A DNA stretch of 64,000 nucleotides from Legionella qingyii (GCF_003184185.1 NZ_QHJG01000010.1:69791-133790); one strand, 5' to 3'. Positions 39,253 to 51,073 are shown, numbered from the stretch's first letter. Made by a program: numbers and translations. Notes: a model not told the origin generated them from the sequence alone.

Positions 39253-40788
39253 ATGAAGCAAACTGCTTTAGCCAATTCTATTCCATTAAATTCTTCAATG
39301 CATCTTGGCTATGTTAAATATTTCTTTGTATTTATAGCAGGCCTGCTTGCGCCTTTTGGTTTTGCCCCATTTCATATACCAGGATTGACCTTATTAAGTT
39401 TGGCATTTCTCTATTCGAGCCTGCAAAATTGCTCCATAAAGCAAGGCTTTTATCTAGGTTTTCTTTATGGAACCGGCTATTTCGGTTTTGGAGTTTCCTG
39501 GGTCATAGTCAGTATTCATGACTATGGGCAGCTCAATTATTTCTTTGCAGGGTTAGTAACTTTAATTTTCATTACATATCTTTCACTCTTCCCTGCCCTG
39601 GTTGCTTATCTGTATAAATCACTTGAACTAAACAATCGAAAACTGCTGTCCTTAACTCTATTCTGCGTTTTATGGTGTTTAAGTGAATATTGTCGTGCTA
39701 CTTTATTTACCGGATTTCCCTGGTTACTAGTAGGTACCATCCTCATTGATACCCCAATTAAATACATCGCGCCTATTTTAGGCGTCTATGGACTAAGTTT
39801 GGTATGCACCTTTATTTCTACATTACTCACTTTAGCTGTTTCACAAAATTCTCAAAAACGTTATCACTATCTAATCGTAATTGTATTAATTATTATAAGT
39901 CCAATGTTGTGCAAAAATATTTCATGGTCTCATATCAAAAAAGAACCCGTGAGTATTGGCGCTATACAAGCGAATTTATCAATGCGCGATAAATGGGATG
40001 AAACTTTATTTTGGAATTTATTAAAGTACTATGAGAATGCAATTAATAAGCTCTTGGGAAAACAATTAATTATTTTGCCGGAGTCAGCCATACCACTTCC
40101 TGCAAGTTATTTGGATAAATATTTGCAAAAATTGAACAATAAGGCACTGAAAGCCAACAGCGCACTTATGGTAGGCATTTTACAGCCAACAGATGATAAC
40201 GAAACGAATTATTACAATTCAGTAATTACGCTTGGGCAAGCTAAAGGAAAAAAACTTAAGCGTCAACTTGTTCCCTTCGGAGAGTACATTCCCAAACCCC
40301 TTGTTGCAATTAATCATTGGCTGAATTTACCCGAACCCAATTTATTACCAGGAAGAAGAAAACAGTCTCTAATTCGCATTGAAAATCATCCAATAGCAAG
40401 TCTTATTTGTTATGAGATTGCCTATCCGAACATTTTACGTGAACAAATGCCCAAAGCCCAATGGATCGTTTCAATTAGCGATAATGGCTGGTTTGGACAC
40501 TCATTGGCTAGTTATCAACAATTACAAATGGCTCAAATACTTTCTTTGCTTACCGGTCGATATCAAGTAGTCGTCAATAACGATGGCTTATCGTCAGTAA
40601 TTGATTCAAATGGGGATATAGTAGAAAGTCTTCCTCCATTTAGCTCAGGACTACTACAAAGTAATATATTTCCAGCAGAAGGTTTTACTCCTTGGATTAT
40701 TTGGCATGAGTATCCATCTCTAATTTTTTGTTCAGTTTTTCTTATTTTTATACTATTTATTCAACTTCGTCGCTTATTCCAGCAATAA
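39253..40788 (+). CDS. lnt: Apolipoprotein N-acyltransferase Lnt
   Basis: Inner-membrane enzyme that adds the third acyl chain to lipoproteins. It has 511 residues. About six helices (22-220) precede the nitrilase-type periplasmic domain, with the Glu-Lys-Cys triad visible as LPESAIP (Glu277), LKRQLVPFGEYIP (Lys336) and LICYEIAYP (Cys386). A final helix lies near the C-terminus. It is plus-strand, 66 bases ahead of leuS, and its stop codon lies in a small hairpin. Identification is firm. Confidence 0.96.
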   Translation: MKQTALANSIPLNSSMHLGYVKYFFVFIAGLLAPFGFAPFHIPGLTLLSLAFLYSSLQNCSIKQGFYLGFLYGTGYFGFGVSWVIVSIHDYGQLNYFFAGLVTLIFITYLSLFPALVAYLYKSLELNNRKLLSLTLFCVLWCLSEYCRATLFTGFPWLLVGTILIDTPIKYIAPILGVYGLSLVCTFISTLLTLAVSQNSQKRYHYLIVIVLIIISPMLCKNISWSHIKKEPVSIGAIQANLSMRDKWDETLFWNLLKYYENAINKLLGKQLIILPESAIPLPASYLDKYLQKLNNKALKANSALMVGILQPTDDNETNYYNSVITLGQAKGKKLKRQLVPFGEYIPKPLVAINHWLNLPEPNLLPGRRKQSLIRIENHPIASLICYEIAYPNILREQMPKAQWIVSISDNGWFGHSLASYQQLQMAQILSLLTGRYQVVVNNDGLSSVIDSNGDIVESLPPFSSGLLQSNIFPAEGFTPWIIWHEYPSLIFCSVFLIFILFIQLRRLFQQ

Positions 40789-40799
40789 TCTATTGCTGG
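40779..40799. repeat. Perfect hairpin spanning the lnt stop codon
   Basis: CCAGCAATA and TATTGCTGG pair over 9 bases around an ATC loop, and the TAA stop of lnt lies inside. No T-run follows, so it is not a standard terminator. It may protect the lnt 3' end or set the lnt/leuS ratio. Confidence 0.6.
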
Positions 40800-40853
40800 C
40801 AGAGACAAGAGGAGTTATCCTTAGCGATTTAGAGTCACTTAAAAATTCGGACT

Positions 40854-43328
40854 ATGGATAATACCTATATACCACAAGAAGTTGAGGAACAAGCTCAACA
40901 GTATTGGCATAAAAAACAATCATTTAATGTTTCAGAAGATTTAAACAGAGAGAAATTTTATTGCTTATCCATGTTCCCCTACCCGAGTGGAACATTGCAC
41001 ATGGGGCATGTTCGTAACTACACTATTGGCGACGTTATTGCTCGTTATCAGCGTGCATTGGGTAAAAATGTTCTGCAACCGATAGGATGGGATGCATTTG
41101 GTTTACCTGCTGAAAATGCAGCCATCAAAAATGGAATCCCCCCTGCTGAATGGACTAAAAAAAACATAGAGTCCATGAAAAAGCAGTTTTTACGTCTTGG
41201 GAATGCCTATGATTGGCGACGTGAAATTTGTACTTGCACACCTGAATATTATCGATGGGAACAATGGTTTTTTATTCGTCTATTTGAAAAAGGTTTAGTT
41301 TACAAGAAAAACGCTGTAGTAAATTGGGATCCAGTAGATCAAACCGTTTTAGCCAATGAACAAGTTGTTGATGGACGCGGTTGGCGATCGGGTGCACTTG
41401 TCGAGCGAAAAGAAATTTCACAATGGTTTATTAAAATTACAGCTTATGCTGATGAACTGCTCAGCTCTCTTGATACATTGGATGAATGGCCTGCACAAGT
41501 AAAACAAATGCAGCGCAATTGGATAGGTCGCTCCACTGGGACAGAGATTCATTTTAACGTCACTAATTATCCTAAACGCCTAAAAATCTATACTACTCGT
41601 CCTGATACTTTAATGGGTGCAACCTATCTTGCAGTCGCAACAGATCACCCTATCGCCAAAGAGGCAGCAACAACTCGTAAAGAAGTCAAAGAGTTCATCG
41701 ATAGCTGCCAGGGCACTAAAATGGCTGAAGCAGAACTTGCTACCATGGAAAAACGAGGTGTGGACACAGGTATGACCGCAATCCATCCCATAACTGGTGA
41801 AGAACTACCAATATGGGTGGCAAATTTTGTACTCATGCAATACGGTTCTGGCGCAGTAATGTCAGTTCCAGCACATGATCAAAGAGATTGGGAATTTGCA
41901 CAAAAATATCAATTACCTATAAAAGAAGTCATACATCCTACAAATGGAACAAAACATGATCTAAGCAAATCTGCTTATACTGGGGAAGGAACATTGATTC
42001 ATTCTGGTCAGTTTGATGGATTAAGCTCTTCTCAGGCAGTTGAGACCATAACTGCTTTCCTTGAGGAACATGATACAGGAAAAGCAACAATCAACTATAG
42101 ATTGCGTGATTGGGGTGTATCAAGACAAAGATACTGGGGTACCCCTATTCCCATGATTTTATGCGAACAATGCGGTACCGTTCCAGTTCCAGATGAAGAT
42201 CTTCCTGTTGTTTTACCAGAAAATGTAACATTTACAGGTACAGGCTCACCACTTGCTCAATGCCCAGAATTCGTGAATGTAAGTTGCCCCAAGTGCGGCC
42301 AAGATGCCTCTCGTGAAACAGATACTTTTGATACGTTTGTTGAATCGTCCTGGTATTATGCGCGTTTTGCATGTAAAGGCCAGGAAAATGCCATGCTTGA
42401 TGACCGAGCGAAATATTGGACTCCTGTAGATCAATATGTTGGTGGTATTGAACATGCTGTGATGCATTTACTTTATGCTCGGTTTTTTCACAAGTTAATG
42501 CGAGATGAAGGCTTAGTTAATTCAGATGAACCATTTAAGGCGCTGTTAACTCAAGGAATGGTTTTAAAAGATGGGCATAAAATGTCTAAATCTGTGGGTA
42601 ATGTCGTCGACCCCAACCATCTGATTGACACCTATGGTGCGGATACAGCACGTTTATTCGTTATGTTTGCTGCGCCTCCAGAGCAATCGTTGGAATGGTC
42701 AGATGCTGCTGTAGAAGGTGCGCATCGTTTTCTAAAACGAATTTGGACCTTTGCCTATCAGCATCAAAATATGTTTATTGAAGTCAATGATATCATTCTA
42801 AGTGGCAATGGACATGTTAATTGGCAGCAAGCAGAAAGCCGTTTAAAGAAATCACGCCATGTTGTGCATCAAATTCTCGCACAAGCAACTCATGATTATG
42901 ATCGTAATCAATTCAATACCGTTGTTTCAGGTTGTATGAAGCTATTTAATGAACTATCCAGTTACTCCATAGAAACTGAAGAAGATAAGTTCTTTATTCA
43001 TTCAAGCATGAGTATACTGTTGCGATTGCTGGCTCCTATAACGCCTCATATTACACATCATATATGGCAACAATTAGGTTTTGAAAAAGCAATTATTGAT
43101 GCTAATTGGCCAAGAGTAGATAAAGGCGCCCTAAAAACCGATGAGGTAGATTACGTAGTTCAGGTTAATGGAAAACTGCGAGCTCAATTTACCGCTGGTG
43201 TGGATACAGCAGAAGAGCTATTAATTGCTACAGCAAAAGAACATGTAAAAGATTTTCTGGCCGATAAAACAGTCAAAAAAGCTATCGTTGTTGCACACAG
43301 GCAATTAATTAACTTGGTTGTTAGCTAA
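40854..43328 (+). CDS. leuS: Leucyl-tRNA synthetase
   Basis: Class I synthetase charging tRNA-Leu, with an editing domain. It has 824 residues, within the family range (E. coli 860). The HIGH-type motif is [12 protein letters not shown], the CP1 editing domain (about 225-415) contains [16 protein letters not shown], and the KMSKS motif is [10 protein letters not shown]. The C-terminal anticodon domain is VNGKLRAQF. The stop overlaps lptE (TAATG). The ribosome site before the ATG is weak. Confidence 0.98.
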   Translation: MDNTYIPQEVEEQAQQYWHKKQSFNVSEDLNREKFYCLSMFPYPSGTLHMGHVRNYTIGDVIARYQRALGKNVLQPIGWDAFGLPAENAAIKNGIPPAEWTKKNIESMKKQFLRLGNAYDWRREICTCTPEYYRWEQWFFIRLFEKGLVYKKNAVVNWDPVDQTVLANEQVVDGRGWRSGALVERKEISQWFIKITAYADELLSSLDTLDEWPAQVKQMQRNWIGRSTGTEIHFNVTNYPKRLKIYTTRPDTLMGATYLAVATDHPIAKEAATTRKEVKEFIDSCQGTKMAEAELATMEKRGVDTGMTAIHPITGEELPIWVANFVLMQYGSGAVMSVPAHDQRDWEFAQKYQLPIKEVIHPTNGTKHDLSKSAYTGEGTLIHSGQFDGLSSSQAVETITAFLEEHDTGKATINYRLRDWGVSRQRYWGTPIPMILCEQCGTVPVPDEDLPVVLPENVTFTGTGSPLAQCPEFVNVSCPKCGQDASRETDTFDTFVESSWYYARFACKGQENAMLDDRAKYWTPVDQYVGGIEHAVMHLLYARFFHKLMRDEGLVNSDEPFKALLTQGMVLKDGHKMSKSVGNVVDPNHLIDTYGADTARLFVMFAAPPEQSLEWSDAAVEGAHRFLKRIWTFAYQHQNMFIEVNDIILSGNGHVNWQQAESRLKKSRHVVHQILAQATHDYDRNQFNTVVSGCMKLFNELSSYSIETEEDKFFIHSSMSILLRLLAPITPHITHHIWQQLGFEKAIIDANWPRVDKGALKTDEVDYVVQVNGKLRAQFTAGVDTAEELLIATAKEHVKDFLADKTVKKAIVVAHRQLINLVVS

Positions 43329-43912
43329 TGAAATTCAATTACTCTGATATGTCTAATGTTCCGCATCGGCTTCATGGACAGCCTGCGGGACGGTCACAAT
43401 ATCAATTTGTGACGTTACGTTGTATGTTGCCTATGCTACTGATGTTGTTGCTTTCAGCTTGTGGCTTTCATCTACGTGGCATTAGTAATGTACCTAATTG
43501 GCTTAATAACGTAGCCATTATTTCTGAAAATAATGACAAACAGTTTGTCTCGATATTGCAATCCCGACTTGAGGGATCCAAAATTGATGTGAATCCTGAT
43601 CCCGCTCAAGCCAAGTATTGGCTTATTATTGACGAAGTGAATTTAAATCAACAAATTATCAGTATTGGTGCAAGTACAAATCCTAGACAGTATACGATAA
43701 CATTGACTGTATCATTCGTATTGAAAGCTCGCTCAGGTCAAATTTCAGATACACCAGAACAAATAAATGTTTCTAGAGAGCTTACACTAAATAATGACCG
43801 AATTTTAGGTTCTAAAGATGAAGAAAGCATTTTAATTGGAGAAATGAAGCAAGATGCGGTAACCCAAATAATTTATCGACTTAGCCATCTACAAAAACCT
43901 CCACTTAGCTAA
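43328..43912 (+). CDS. lptE: LPS-assembly lipoprotein LptE
   Basis: Plug of the LptD LPS-export barrel, an outer-membrane lipoprotein. It has 194 residues. The lipobox is LLLSACG, with acylated Cys45, followed by the LptE opening FHLRGISNVP. The 30 or so residues before the hydrophobic run are longer than a usual signal peptide. In-frame ATGs at residue 8 (43349) or 33 would be shorter, but none has a clear ribosome site, so I keep the start coupled to the leuS stop. The order leuS-lptE-holA-nadD is the conserved one. Confidence 0.92.
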   Translation: MKFNYSDMSNVPHRLHGQPAGRSQYQFVTLRCMLPMLLMLLLSACGFHLRGISNVPNWLNNVAIISENNDKQFVSILQSRLEGSKIDVNPDPAQAKYWLIIDEVNLNQQIISIGASTNPRQYTITLTVSFVLKARSGQISDTPEQINVSRELTLNNDRILGSKDEESILIGEMKQDAVTQIIYRLSHLQKPPLS

Positions 43913-43972
43913 GAAAGGGAGTGTCTTGAGTAAGGAAAAAGCTACACGTACACATTACACACTCAAGTTAAA

Positions 43973-45007
43973 ATGATCATGCAAATCAGACAACAAATGC
44001 TTGCCCAGCAAATACAAAAAAAGATTGCACCGCTCTATATGATTATCGGGCAAGATAATTACTTGTTGGAAGATTCGTTAGCTACCATAAAATCAACCAT
44101 TAAAAAGAATTATAATTGTGATGAAAAAATTATATCCATTCAGTCAGCAGAAGATTGGAATGGAGTCAAAGAAGAGGCAAACAGTTATTCTTTATTTTCG
44201 GAGATTGTATTTTTAAATATTTTTTATGATAAGAAGTCAATTGATGCCACCGGAAAGAAAATTTTAACTGAATACCTCAACTCGATTAATTCACGTTGCT
44301 TTATCGCTATTAGAGCACCCAATGTACCCGCAAAACAATTGCAATGGTTATCTTCTCACGAACATGTCGTGCTTATCCTGGCTTATCCACTTAATTCAGA
44401 AGCAGTAAAAAGCTGGATAGCCATGCAGTTAAAGAAAAACTCTATGAATTATGATCCTCAGGTTCCCGATTTAATTCATCAATACACTCAGGGAAATATG
44501 TTAGCTTGTTCCCAAGTCATTGAAAAAATTGCCTTGTCCAGTATCCCCAATTGCAAAATTGAGACACAACATGTACTGGAACACTTATCCGATCAATGTG
44601 ACCATGATCTATTTGAATTAGTAGATGCTTGCTTGCTTGGTCAAGGTGACAAAGCAATTCAGATTTTACGACATGCCGCCAATAACAAAACAGAGGCAAC
44701 TTTAGTCTTATGGTTACTAAGCCAAGAAATAAGATTAATCATGCAGCTGACTTATTTAATAGAACAAAAAATTGATATTCAAAGTGCTTGCAGCCAATTA
44801 AAGATTTGGCCTCAACGCATCAATCTCTATAAGGCATGTTGTAATCGCCTCAATAAAACCATGTTGCAACAGCTCCATCGATACTGCTATTTAATCGATG
44901 AACGAATTAAATCCACCAACCAATCTACTCAGGTATGGAGCTCCCTCGAAAACACTACTCTTTCACTTTGTTTAGGTAAATTAATAGGTGATACATGCAT
45001 AGCATAG
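43973..45007 (+). CDS. holA: DNA polymerase III delta subunit
   Basis: Clamp-loader subunit that opens the beta clamp. It has 344 residues, typical of HolA (about 340). The N-terminal segment [18 protein letters not shown] and the following region match the family. The C-terminal collar domain contains [17 protein letters not shown]. An ATG 2 codons later is equally possible. It overlaps nadD by 13 bases, a tight coupling. Confidence 0.93.
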   Translation: MIMQIRQQMLAQQIQKKIAPLYMIIGQDNYLLEDSLATIKSTIKKNYNCDEKIISIQSAEDWNGVKEEANSYSLFSEIVFLNIFYDKKSIDATGKKILTEYLNSINSRCFIAIRAPNVPAKQLQWLSSHEHVVLILAYPLNSEAVKSWIAMQLKKNSMNYDPQVPDLIHQYTQGNMLACSQVIEKIALSSIPNCKIETQHVLEHLSDQCDHDLFELVDACLLGQGDKAIQILRHAANNKTEATLVLWLLSQEIRLIMQLTYLIEQKIDIQSACSQLKIWPQRINLYKACCNRLNKTMLQQLHRYCYLIDERIKSTNQSTQVWSSLENTTLSLCLGKLIGDTCIA

Positions 45008-45630
45008 CTATTTTTGGTGGTACATTTGATCCCATACATAATGGCCACTTGCAAGCCAGTATCACCATACAGAACTATTTTAAATTTGATTCCTATATTT
45101 TTCTCCCTTGCAAAATACCAACTATAAAACCACCATCTCTGGCTAATAATGCTCAAAGAATAGAGATGATAAACCTGGCAATAAAAGATATACCAGACTT
45201 TAAGCTTGATTTACGCGAGATAAAACGTGATACCCCATCATATATGGTTGAAACTTTGCTGAGTTTCAGGTTGGAATATCCTAATGCATCCATAACATTA
45301 ATTATCGGGCATGATGCTTTTCTATCATTACCTCATTGGTATCAATGGGAGAAAATCATTACGCTGGCTAATTTGTTAGTCATCAATAGAGTTGAGTTTG
45401 CTGATCAGCCTACCCCAGAGATCATGCGAAAATTTTTGAAAAAACATCAAAGTAAAAGCAAAAAGGAACTTCTGAGGACTCAAGCTGGAATCGTTTTTCT
45501 ATTTGATGCAGGTCATTATGAAATTTCTTCTACTTCTATTCGGGAAGAAATAAAAAAGGGAGCTGAAGTTAAAAACAAGCTCCCCTACGCAATCTATGAA
45601 TACATCAAGTCTCAGGAATTATATCGATAA
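44995..45630 (+). CDS. nadD: Nicotinate-nucleotide adenylyltransferase
   Basis: Makes deamido-NAD from nicotinate mononucleotide and ATP. It has 211 residues. The nucleotidyltransferase signature is [12 protein letters not shown] (8-19), with [20 protein letters not shown] and the C-terminal [13 protein letters not shown]. It starts within holA and converges on cvpA, whose coding end overlaps this one by 26 bases. Confidence 0.97.
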   Translation: MHSIAIFGGTFDPIHNGHLQASITIQNYFKFDSYIFLPCKIPTIKPPSLANNAQRIEMINLAIKDIPDFKLDLREIKRDTPSYMVETLLSFRLEYPNASITLIIGHDAFLSLPHWYQWEKIITLANLLVINRVEFADQPTPEIMRKFLKKHQSKSKKELLRTQAGIVFLFDAGHYEISSTSIREEIKKGAEVKNKLPYAIYEYIKSQELYR

Positions 45631-46147
45631 GTTTAAATGACTCGTTTACTGATACAGTCTGTTTTGCTTTATTAATTAGTCCAGGTAAATATCCAGAAAC
45701 CCAACTGATAACAGGTAACAGCTGATTATAAACTCTAGAACTTTGAACATATTGCTGATAAGGAATAGAAGTCATACTGAGCACTGCGAAAATAAGCGAT
45801 AGAATAAAAACACCACGAGCAAAGCCAAAACCACCGCCTAAAACTTTGTCCATAGCACCTAGGCCACTTCCCTTTAAAAACAGACCTAATATTGCATTAG
45901 CGATACCGCCAGCGATTAAAACGCCAAGCACAACACCAATAAAGCCAATTATTGAAAGAATTGATTGATCTTGTATATAAGGTTGCAGCCAAGGATTCAG
46001 ACTGTTTGAATAGTTGTACCCGGCCCAAACAGCTAAGATCCATACTCCTAAAGCAATAAACTCTTTAATGAACCCTCTTAATAAGCCAGTAATAGTGGAT
46101 AAACCAATAACGATTATTAAAATTATATCAACCCATTGAAATTGCAT
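45605..46147 (-). CDS. cvpA: CvpA family inner-membrane protein
   Basis: Four-helix inner-membrane protein required in E. coli for colicin V production and envelope homeostasis. It has 180 residues. It starts [19 protein letters not shown] and contains [21 protein letters not shown], both CvpA hallmarks. It is downstream of the SPOR protein (2-base gap), and its 3' end overlaps nadD convergently by 26 bases. No purF lies downstream in this window. Confidence 0.93.
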   Translation of the reverse strand: MQFQWVDIILIIVIGLSTITGLLRGFIKEFIALGVWILAVWAGYNYSNSLNPWLQPYIQDQSILSIIGFIGVVLGVLIAGGIANAILGLFLKGSGLGAMDKVLGGGFGFARGVFILSLIFAVLSMTSIPYQQYVQSSRVYNQLLPVISWVSGYLPGLINKAKQTVSVNESFKLIDIIPET

Positions 46148-46149
46148 GA

Positions 46150-46941
46150 TTAGCTAACTCCGGTATTGACTATGAAACCATTCAACTGCATGGCGCTTGC
46201 TAATTGAACTTTTAATTTCATTACATCATTTTTAACAGGTGAGTGTCCGGCATAAACTTTATAAATCGAACCTTGTCTTCCAGTAATTTTGACGTAATTT
46301 GCCTTATACCCCTTGCTACGTAATTTACTTACCAAAGCTTGAGCATTAGCCAATCGTGAAAAAGAAGCCAATTGAACAGCATAAATACTCTGTTTGCGCA
46401 ATGAACCTCTGTTATTTGCTTGAGCAACTGTCGGTTTTTTAATCGTTGCAATATTTACTTTTGCAGCCGGTCTAACTGGTTTAGCTTGTATAGCTGGTTT
46501 AGCTGGTTTAGATACAGTTGCTACATTTATTTGTTTTTTAACAACATTTTTAGCAGCATTACTTAAAGCTAACTCAATTGGTTTAGCTACTTCGTCTACC
46601 TTAGGTACAGAAGTTGCTTTAGCAACAGAAACAGCTGCATCATCAGCTACTTGAATAGATTGAATGAAGTCTTCTTTACCAAGGTCTGATCCCTTATGCT
46701 CTGCAGCAGGAGGAATTTGAACCTTAGCCACTTTTATAGTTTCAAACATTTCCTTTTCATCAGTCATCACTACATTAGGGCTAGTTGGTTTAGGAGGTAA
46801 CTGTACATTTACACTGAAATTATTTTCAAGGCGCTGGCTTGATTTTTTCATCATTGCGGGCAGAAAAATTGCTCCTAATGATAAAACAACAGCCACACCA
46901 ACCAAACGATGTTTTAGCTTTTCATCAATTACTAATTTCAT
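46150..46941 (-). CDS. SPOR-domain cell-division protein (DedD-like)
   Basis: Bitopic inner-membrane protein that finds septal peptidoglycan. It has 263 residues. One membrane helix (about 12-30) is followed by a periplasmic linker rich in Lys, Ala, Pro and Val (about 45-180, with VRPAAKVNI repeats). A C-terminal SPOR domain (about 186-260) reads YAVQLASFSRLANAQALVSK and GSIYKVYAGHSPVK. It overlaps the folC end by 17 bases and sits just before cvpA, as DedD does in E. coli (folC-dedD-cvpA). Confidence 0.92.
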   Translation of the reverse strand: MKLVIDEKLKHRLVGVAVVLSLGAIFLPAMMKKSSQRLENNFSVNVQLPPKPTSPNVVMTDEKEMFETIKVAKVQIPPAAEHKGSDLGKEDFIQSIQVADDAAVSVAKATSVPKVDEVAKPIELALSNAAKNVVKKQINVATVSKPAKPAIQAKPVRPAAKVNIATIKKPTVAQANNRGSLRKQSIYAVQLASFSRLANAQALVSKLRSKGYKANYVKITGRQGSIYKVYAGHSPVKNDVMKLKVQLASAMQLNGFIVNTGVS

Positions 46942-48208
46942 TGAATCTCCTATTAGCCATTACATGACTCACAGTAAAAAAAGACCCATAAACAACAATT
47001 AAGTCACCAGGTTTAGCTTGTTTCAACGCTGTTTCAAAAGCTATAAGCGGGCTATTATAACAAATTTCCACAGGAATTTCTGCATTCTTAAAGAATGTGA
47101 GCAATAAATCCTCACTAGCAGCACGTTTGTTATGCAATTGTGCCGGATACCAATGATCAATACAATCCTTTAATGGCATAATAAGCCCTAAAATATCTTT
47201 ATCCTTCAATGCTGAAAATACAGCATGAACTTTTGCTTTTTTCATCGTGCGTAACGTATTTGCGAGCAATTTTGCCGATTGAGAATTATGAGATACATCA
47301 AATATAGTGCTCACTGTATCTTTATGCAATTGCAAGCGACCAGGAATAAAAATACGTTGCATAGCAATTTGAAAATGGTTATGCGTCACAGGTAAATAAT
47401 GTGCCAGTAAAAGACAAGCAGTAATTGCAGCAGCCGCTGATTTTAGCTGAATAGAAGGTTTCGGTAGCCCATAAATTGAAGAAAGCTTAAGCTGATTGTT
47501 GTAATGGAGATTCCAGGTAGAATCTTGCTCTTGAATTGAAAATTCTTGTCCCCAAAAATAAGTAGGAACAACAAGTTGTTTTGCTGTATCTGTGACTGAC
47601 GTGGGGGGATGGACATCCGCGTAAATAAACGGTTTACCGGAACGAAGGATGCCCGCTTTCTCATATCCAATTGCTTCAAGCGTATTACCCAGGTAATCCT
47701 GATGGTCAAAATCTATGGTAGTAATAATGGATAGTTCTGCATCAACGATGTTCGTAGCATCTAAACGCCCCCCTAACCCAACTTCTAGAATAATGACGTC
47801 CAATTGCATTTTTCTGAAATGCCACAATGCTGCCAAGGTAGTCATTTCAAAATAAGTTAATATGGTTTCTCCTCGAATTTCTTCAATAATACTAAAGGCC
47901 TGACACAAGTCCTCATCAGAAATAGGAGTTAGATTGACGCGAATGCGTTCGTTAAAATGCATAAGATGTGGTGACGTATAAGCACCTACTTTATATCCGG
48001 CAACATGATAAATTGTTTCAAGGGCAGTAACTGTTGATCCTTTTCCATTAGTACCACCTACAGTAATAACGGGGCAACCTGGAAGTTGCAGAGATAATTT
48101 TTTTGCAACTTCCATAATACGTGTTAAGCCAAGCTGTATTTCATGAGTAGTTCTAGTTTCCAAATCGTGTAGCCACTCATCAACGGACCTCTTTCGAAAC
48201 GCTACCAT
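46925..48208 (-). CDS. folC: Folylpolyglutamate synthase/dihydrofolate synthase FolC
   Basis: Mur-ligase-like enzyme adding glutamate to folates. It has 427 residues. The ATP loop is GGTNGKGSTV (51-60), with DHQDYLGNTLEAIGYEKAGI and the C-terminal DVSHN motif. It is downstream of accD (107-base gap) and upstream of the SPOR gene, an order shared with E. coli accD-folC-dedD-cvpA. Confidence 0.96.
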   Translation of the reverse strand: MVAFRKRSVDEWLHDLETRTTHEIQLGLTRIMEVAKKLSLQLPGCPVITVGGTNGKGSTVTALETIYHVAGYKVGAYTSPHLMHFNERIRVNLTPISDEDLCQAFSIIEEIRGETILTYFEMTTLAALWHFRKMQLDVIILEVGLGGRLDATNIVDAELSIITTIDFDHQDYLGNTLEAIGYEKAGILRSGKPFIYADVHPPTSVTDTAKQLVVPTYFWGQEFSIQEQDSTWNLHYNNQLKLSSIYGLPKPSIQLKSAAAAITACLLLAHYLPVTHNHFQIAMQRIFIPGRLQLHKDTVSTIFDVSHNSQSAKLLANTLRTMKKAKVHAVFSALKDKDILGLIMPLKDCIDHWYPAQLHNKRAASEDLLLTFFKNAEIPVEICYNSPLIAFETALKQAKPGDLIVVYGSFFTVSHVMANRRFNEISN

Positions 48209-48315
48209 AGATAAAGATTACTCCATTGTTACAGTATTCAGACTCTCATATGACATTGCACATACTTCAGTCGTGTATCCTCGCACTTCTCTCTATAGCA
48301 TGCTTCGTGGACGGT

Positions 48316-49203
48316 TTAATACGAGACTGCTTTGGCAATTGAATCCCCTGCTCCCTTGCGTGTCAATTTAGATATCAACTCAGAAACAACTGGACGGATA
48401 TCTTTTCGTTCCAGAATCATGTCAATATGGCCATGTTCTAACAAAAACTCACTCCGTTGAAATCCCTCGGGTAAGGTCTGCCTTACAGTTTGCTCAATAA
48501 CTCTTGGACCAGCAAAGCCAATTAAGGCATTAGGTTCAGCAATAATCACATCACCAAGACTTGCAAAACTCGCAGAAACTCCACCCATAGTCGGATCAGT
48601 CAGAACCACTATAAAAGGCAAACCGATTTCAGCAAACTGGGCAAGAGCGGCTGACGTCTTTGCCATTTGCATTAAGGAAAAAAGTCCTTCTTGCATACGT
48701 GCGCCACCGCTGGCAGTAAAACAAATATATGGTCTTTGCTCTTTTGTCGCTACTTCAATTGCACGAACAAATTTCTCTCCGACAGTAGCGCCCATGGAAC
48801 CACCCATAAAATTGAACTCAAAGGAGCCAACAACTACAGGTTGTTGTAATAACGTCCCTTTTACAATGATCAAAGCTTCTTTCTCGCCAGTTGCTTTTTG
48901 AGCTTGCACGATTCTGTCTTTATATTTTTTTGAATCTCTAAACTTTAATCGATCTTGGGGCTCTAGTGATGCAGCAATTTCTTCCTGGCCTCCCTCATCA
49001 AGAAATTGCTTAATTCGGACTCGTGCAGATATTCTGTGGTGAAAGTTACAGGATGGACAAACCATTAAATTTCTTTCTAATTCTGTACTATAAAGAACTT
49101 CATTACACCCTGAACATTTCAGCCATAAACCTTCGGGAACTCCTTTTTTTTGAGAAGAGTCCGTACTGACTCGTGAAGGTAATAGTTTTTTAAACCAACT
49201 CAT
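48316..49203 (-). CDS. accD: Acetyl-CoA carboxylase carboxyltransferase subunit beta
   Basis: Half of the carboxyltransferase that makes malonyl-CoA with AccA. It has 295 residues. The zinc ribbon is Cys30, Cys33, Cys49, Cys52 (CSGC ... CPSC). The crotonase-like body contains [15 protein letters not shown] and SGGARMQEG. It is first gene of the accD-folC-SPOR-cvpA run on the minus strand and divergent from the flagellin gene. Confidence 0.97.
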   Translation of the reverse strand: MSWFKKLLPSRVSTDSSQKKGVPEGLWLKCSGCNEVLYSTELERNLMVCPSCNFHHRISARVRIKQFLDEGGQEEIAASLEPQDRLKFRDSKKYKDRIVQAQKATGEKEALIIVKGTLLQQPVVVGSFEFNFMGGSMGATVGEKFVRAIEVATKEQRPYICFTASGGARMQEGLFSLMQMAKTSAALAQFAEIGLPFIVVLTDPTMGGVSASFASLGDVIIAEPNALIGFAGPRVIEQTVRQTLPEGFQRSEFLLEHGHIDMILERKDIRPVVSELISKLTRKGAGDSIAKAVSY

Positions 49204-49632
49204 AATTGGAACCTAAGATTATAAAATCATAATATTATACACAGAAAAAAATATTCTTAAATGCACATTGACTTGGATCGAGATTTTTCTCAGAACCCGA
49301 GGTGGAACACTATTTCAAAATCCAGCCCCGAATTTCTCTAGGATGCACCCAGGCTTGTATCTTGAATCTGTAAGTATTGCATTTCTCATTTTGGCAATAA
49401 GAAACCACAATTTAGGTCCTTCAGCATGAAAAAACAAATTGAACAAAAAATACAACACTCTCATTTTAATAAATAAATTCTCTCTTTTTTTGAAAAATAG
49501 CATGCATAAACCTAAAGTTTTTCGTAGTGCGTCCGATAACTTTTATGCGTACGGTAAATTCGCCATTAAAAAGGAATTTACCAATTTACAAATGTCCCAA
49601 ACCAGGGATTTAGGTCTGAGGAGACTATAACT
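49204..49632. other. 429-base gap between accD and flaA
   Basis: It contains the divergent accD upstream region (AT-rich), a decayed REP-like hairpin at about 49291-49356 (ACCCGAGG ... ACCCAGGCTT), the FliA promoter of flaA at 49513-49539, and the flaA leader. A 63-codon frame here is not supported as a gene. Confidence 0.6.
49513..49539 (+). promoter_or_regulatory. Sigma-28 (FliA) promoter of flaA
   Basis: TAAAGTTT (49513-49520), 11 bases, TCCGATAA (49532-49539). The sigma-28 consensus is TAAAGTTT-N11-GCCGATAA, so only one base differs. Transcription should begin about 85 bases before the flaA ATG, leaving a long AT-rich leader. Confidence 0.92.
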
Positions 49633-51057
49633 ATGGCTCAAATTATTAATACCAACGTACCGTCGCTAGTTGCTCAACGTAACTTGTCCAAATCAAGTAA
49701 CGCTATGGCTACTGCGATTCAAAGGTTATCATCTGGTTTAAAAATTAATAGTGCTAAAGATGATGCTGCAGGATTAGCAATTGCAACAAATATGACATCT
49801 CAAATTCGCGGTATGGATCAAGCTGTAAAAAATGCTAATGATGGTATTTCACTGGCACAAGTTGCTGAAGGTGCGATGCAAGAATCGACGAATCTTTTAC
49901 AACGTATGAGAGAGTTGGCGCTTCAATCTGCGAACGGAACCTACAGCCAAGGCAACCGTCAATCATTACAAAATGAAGTAAATAATCTTCTAAGTGAAAT
50001 GGACCATATTGCTTTAAGTACGCAATTTAATGGTCAAAGCATTTTGAATGGATCTTATACCAATGCTTCTCTTCAAATTGGTTCAAATGCTGGTGAAACT
50101 CTTTCGTTTTCGATAAACAGTATTGCATCTTCGACAATAGGTAGCATTGCTTATCAACAAGGTAGCACAGTAACAGGTAATGCTGCTGCTGATATTACTG
50201 TTGCTCTTGGTACCAGCTCAGCAATCAGCATTAGCTCTTCTGCAAACTATGTAGGCACAGCAACCGGCCAAGACAGTTCATCTGCATATGCCAAAGCGGC
50301 AGCGATTAATGCAGCAGGTGTTCCTGGTTTAACAGTAACGGCATCAACTAGTGGTAGTGCAACTGTTGGAGCTATCGGTGGAACCGCAGCTGATACTTAT
50401 AACTTGAACATTAATGGTGTTGATATATTTACCAACCAGGACGTATCCACTGCAATGACCAATACCGACCTTCTGGATGCAATCAATGCGGTAAGTAGTC
50501 AAACCGGAGTAGTGGCTTCACTAAATGGTGGTAGCATGACTTTAACTGCGGCCGATGGAAGAAACATTGCAGTAACTGAAAGTGGTACCGGATTTACTGC
50601 TGGTACTGATGGACTCACAGTTGCAGCCGGTTCATTTGCTTCTACCTTACGTGGAAAGCTCACCATGAGTGCGGCTCAAACCATTACTTTGGGTGGAACT
50701 GTAGCTGATATTGGCTTATCAAGCACAATCAGCCTGGATACCAATGGGGTCAATAGCATTGACATTACAACTCAATCTGGTGCAGAACAAGCTATACTGA
50801 GAATTAGCTCTGCTTTAGATAGCGTTACCAATAACAGAGCTGCATTAGGTGCTTTGCAAAACCGACTTGATGCTACGGTAGCTAACCTGCAAAACGTATC
50901 TGATAATATGTCTGCTGCGCGCAGCCGTATTCAAGATACTGATTATGCAGCAGAAATGGCGAGTTTAACTAAAAACCAAATCCTGCAACAAGCAGGAACA
51001 GCAATGTTGGCCCAAGCAAATGCAATGCCACAATCTGTTCTTTCCTTGTTAGGATAG
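49633..51057 (+). CDS. flaA: Flagellin FlaA
   Basis: Filament subunit. It has 474 residues, like L. pneumophila FlaA. The conserved N-terminal D0/D1 helices (1-170) start [18 protein letters not shown] and contain [19 protein letters not shown]. The variable surface part (about 170-375) is rich in Ala, Gly, Ser and Thr. The C-terminal D1/D0 helices end in [20 protein letters not shown], the region sensed by NAIP5 in mice. CTGAGGAGA precedes the ATG. A hairpin terminator follows at 51074. Confidence 0.98.
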   Translation: MAQIINTNVPSLVAQRNLSKSSNAMATAIQRLSSGLKINSAKDDAAGLAIATNMTSQIRGMDQAVKNANDGISLAQVAEGAMQESTNLLQRMRELALQSANGTYSQGNRQSLQNEVNNLLSEMDHIALSTQFNGQSILNGSYTNASLQIGSNAGETLSFSINSIASSTIGSIAYQQGSTVTGNAAADITVALGTSSAISISSSANYVGTATGQDSSSAYAKAAAINAAGVPGLTVTASTSGSATVGAIGGTAADTYNLNINGVDIFTNQDVSTAMTNTDLLDAINAVSSQTGVVASLNGGSMTLTAADGRNIAVTESGTGFTAGTDGLTVAAGSFASTLRGKLTMSAAQTITLGGTVADIGLSSTISLDTNGVNSIDITTQSGAEQAILRISSALDSVTNNRAALGALQNRLDATVANLQNVSDNMSAARSRIQDTDYAAEMASLTKNQILQQAGTAMLAQANAMPQSVLSLLG

Positions 51058-51073
51058 TTGTAAAGGTAAAAAA

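Noticed and set aside
49439..49630. 63-codon frame ahead of flaA
   Set aside because: It spans the FliA promoter and the flaA leader and has no ribosome site.
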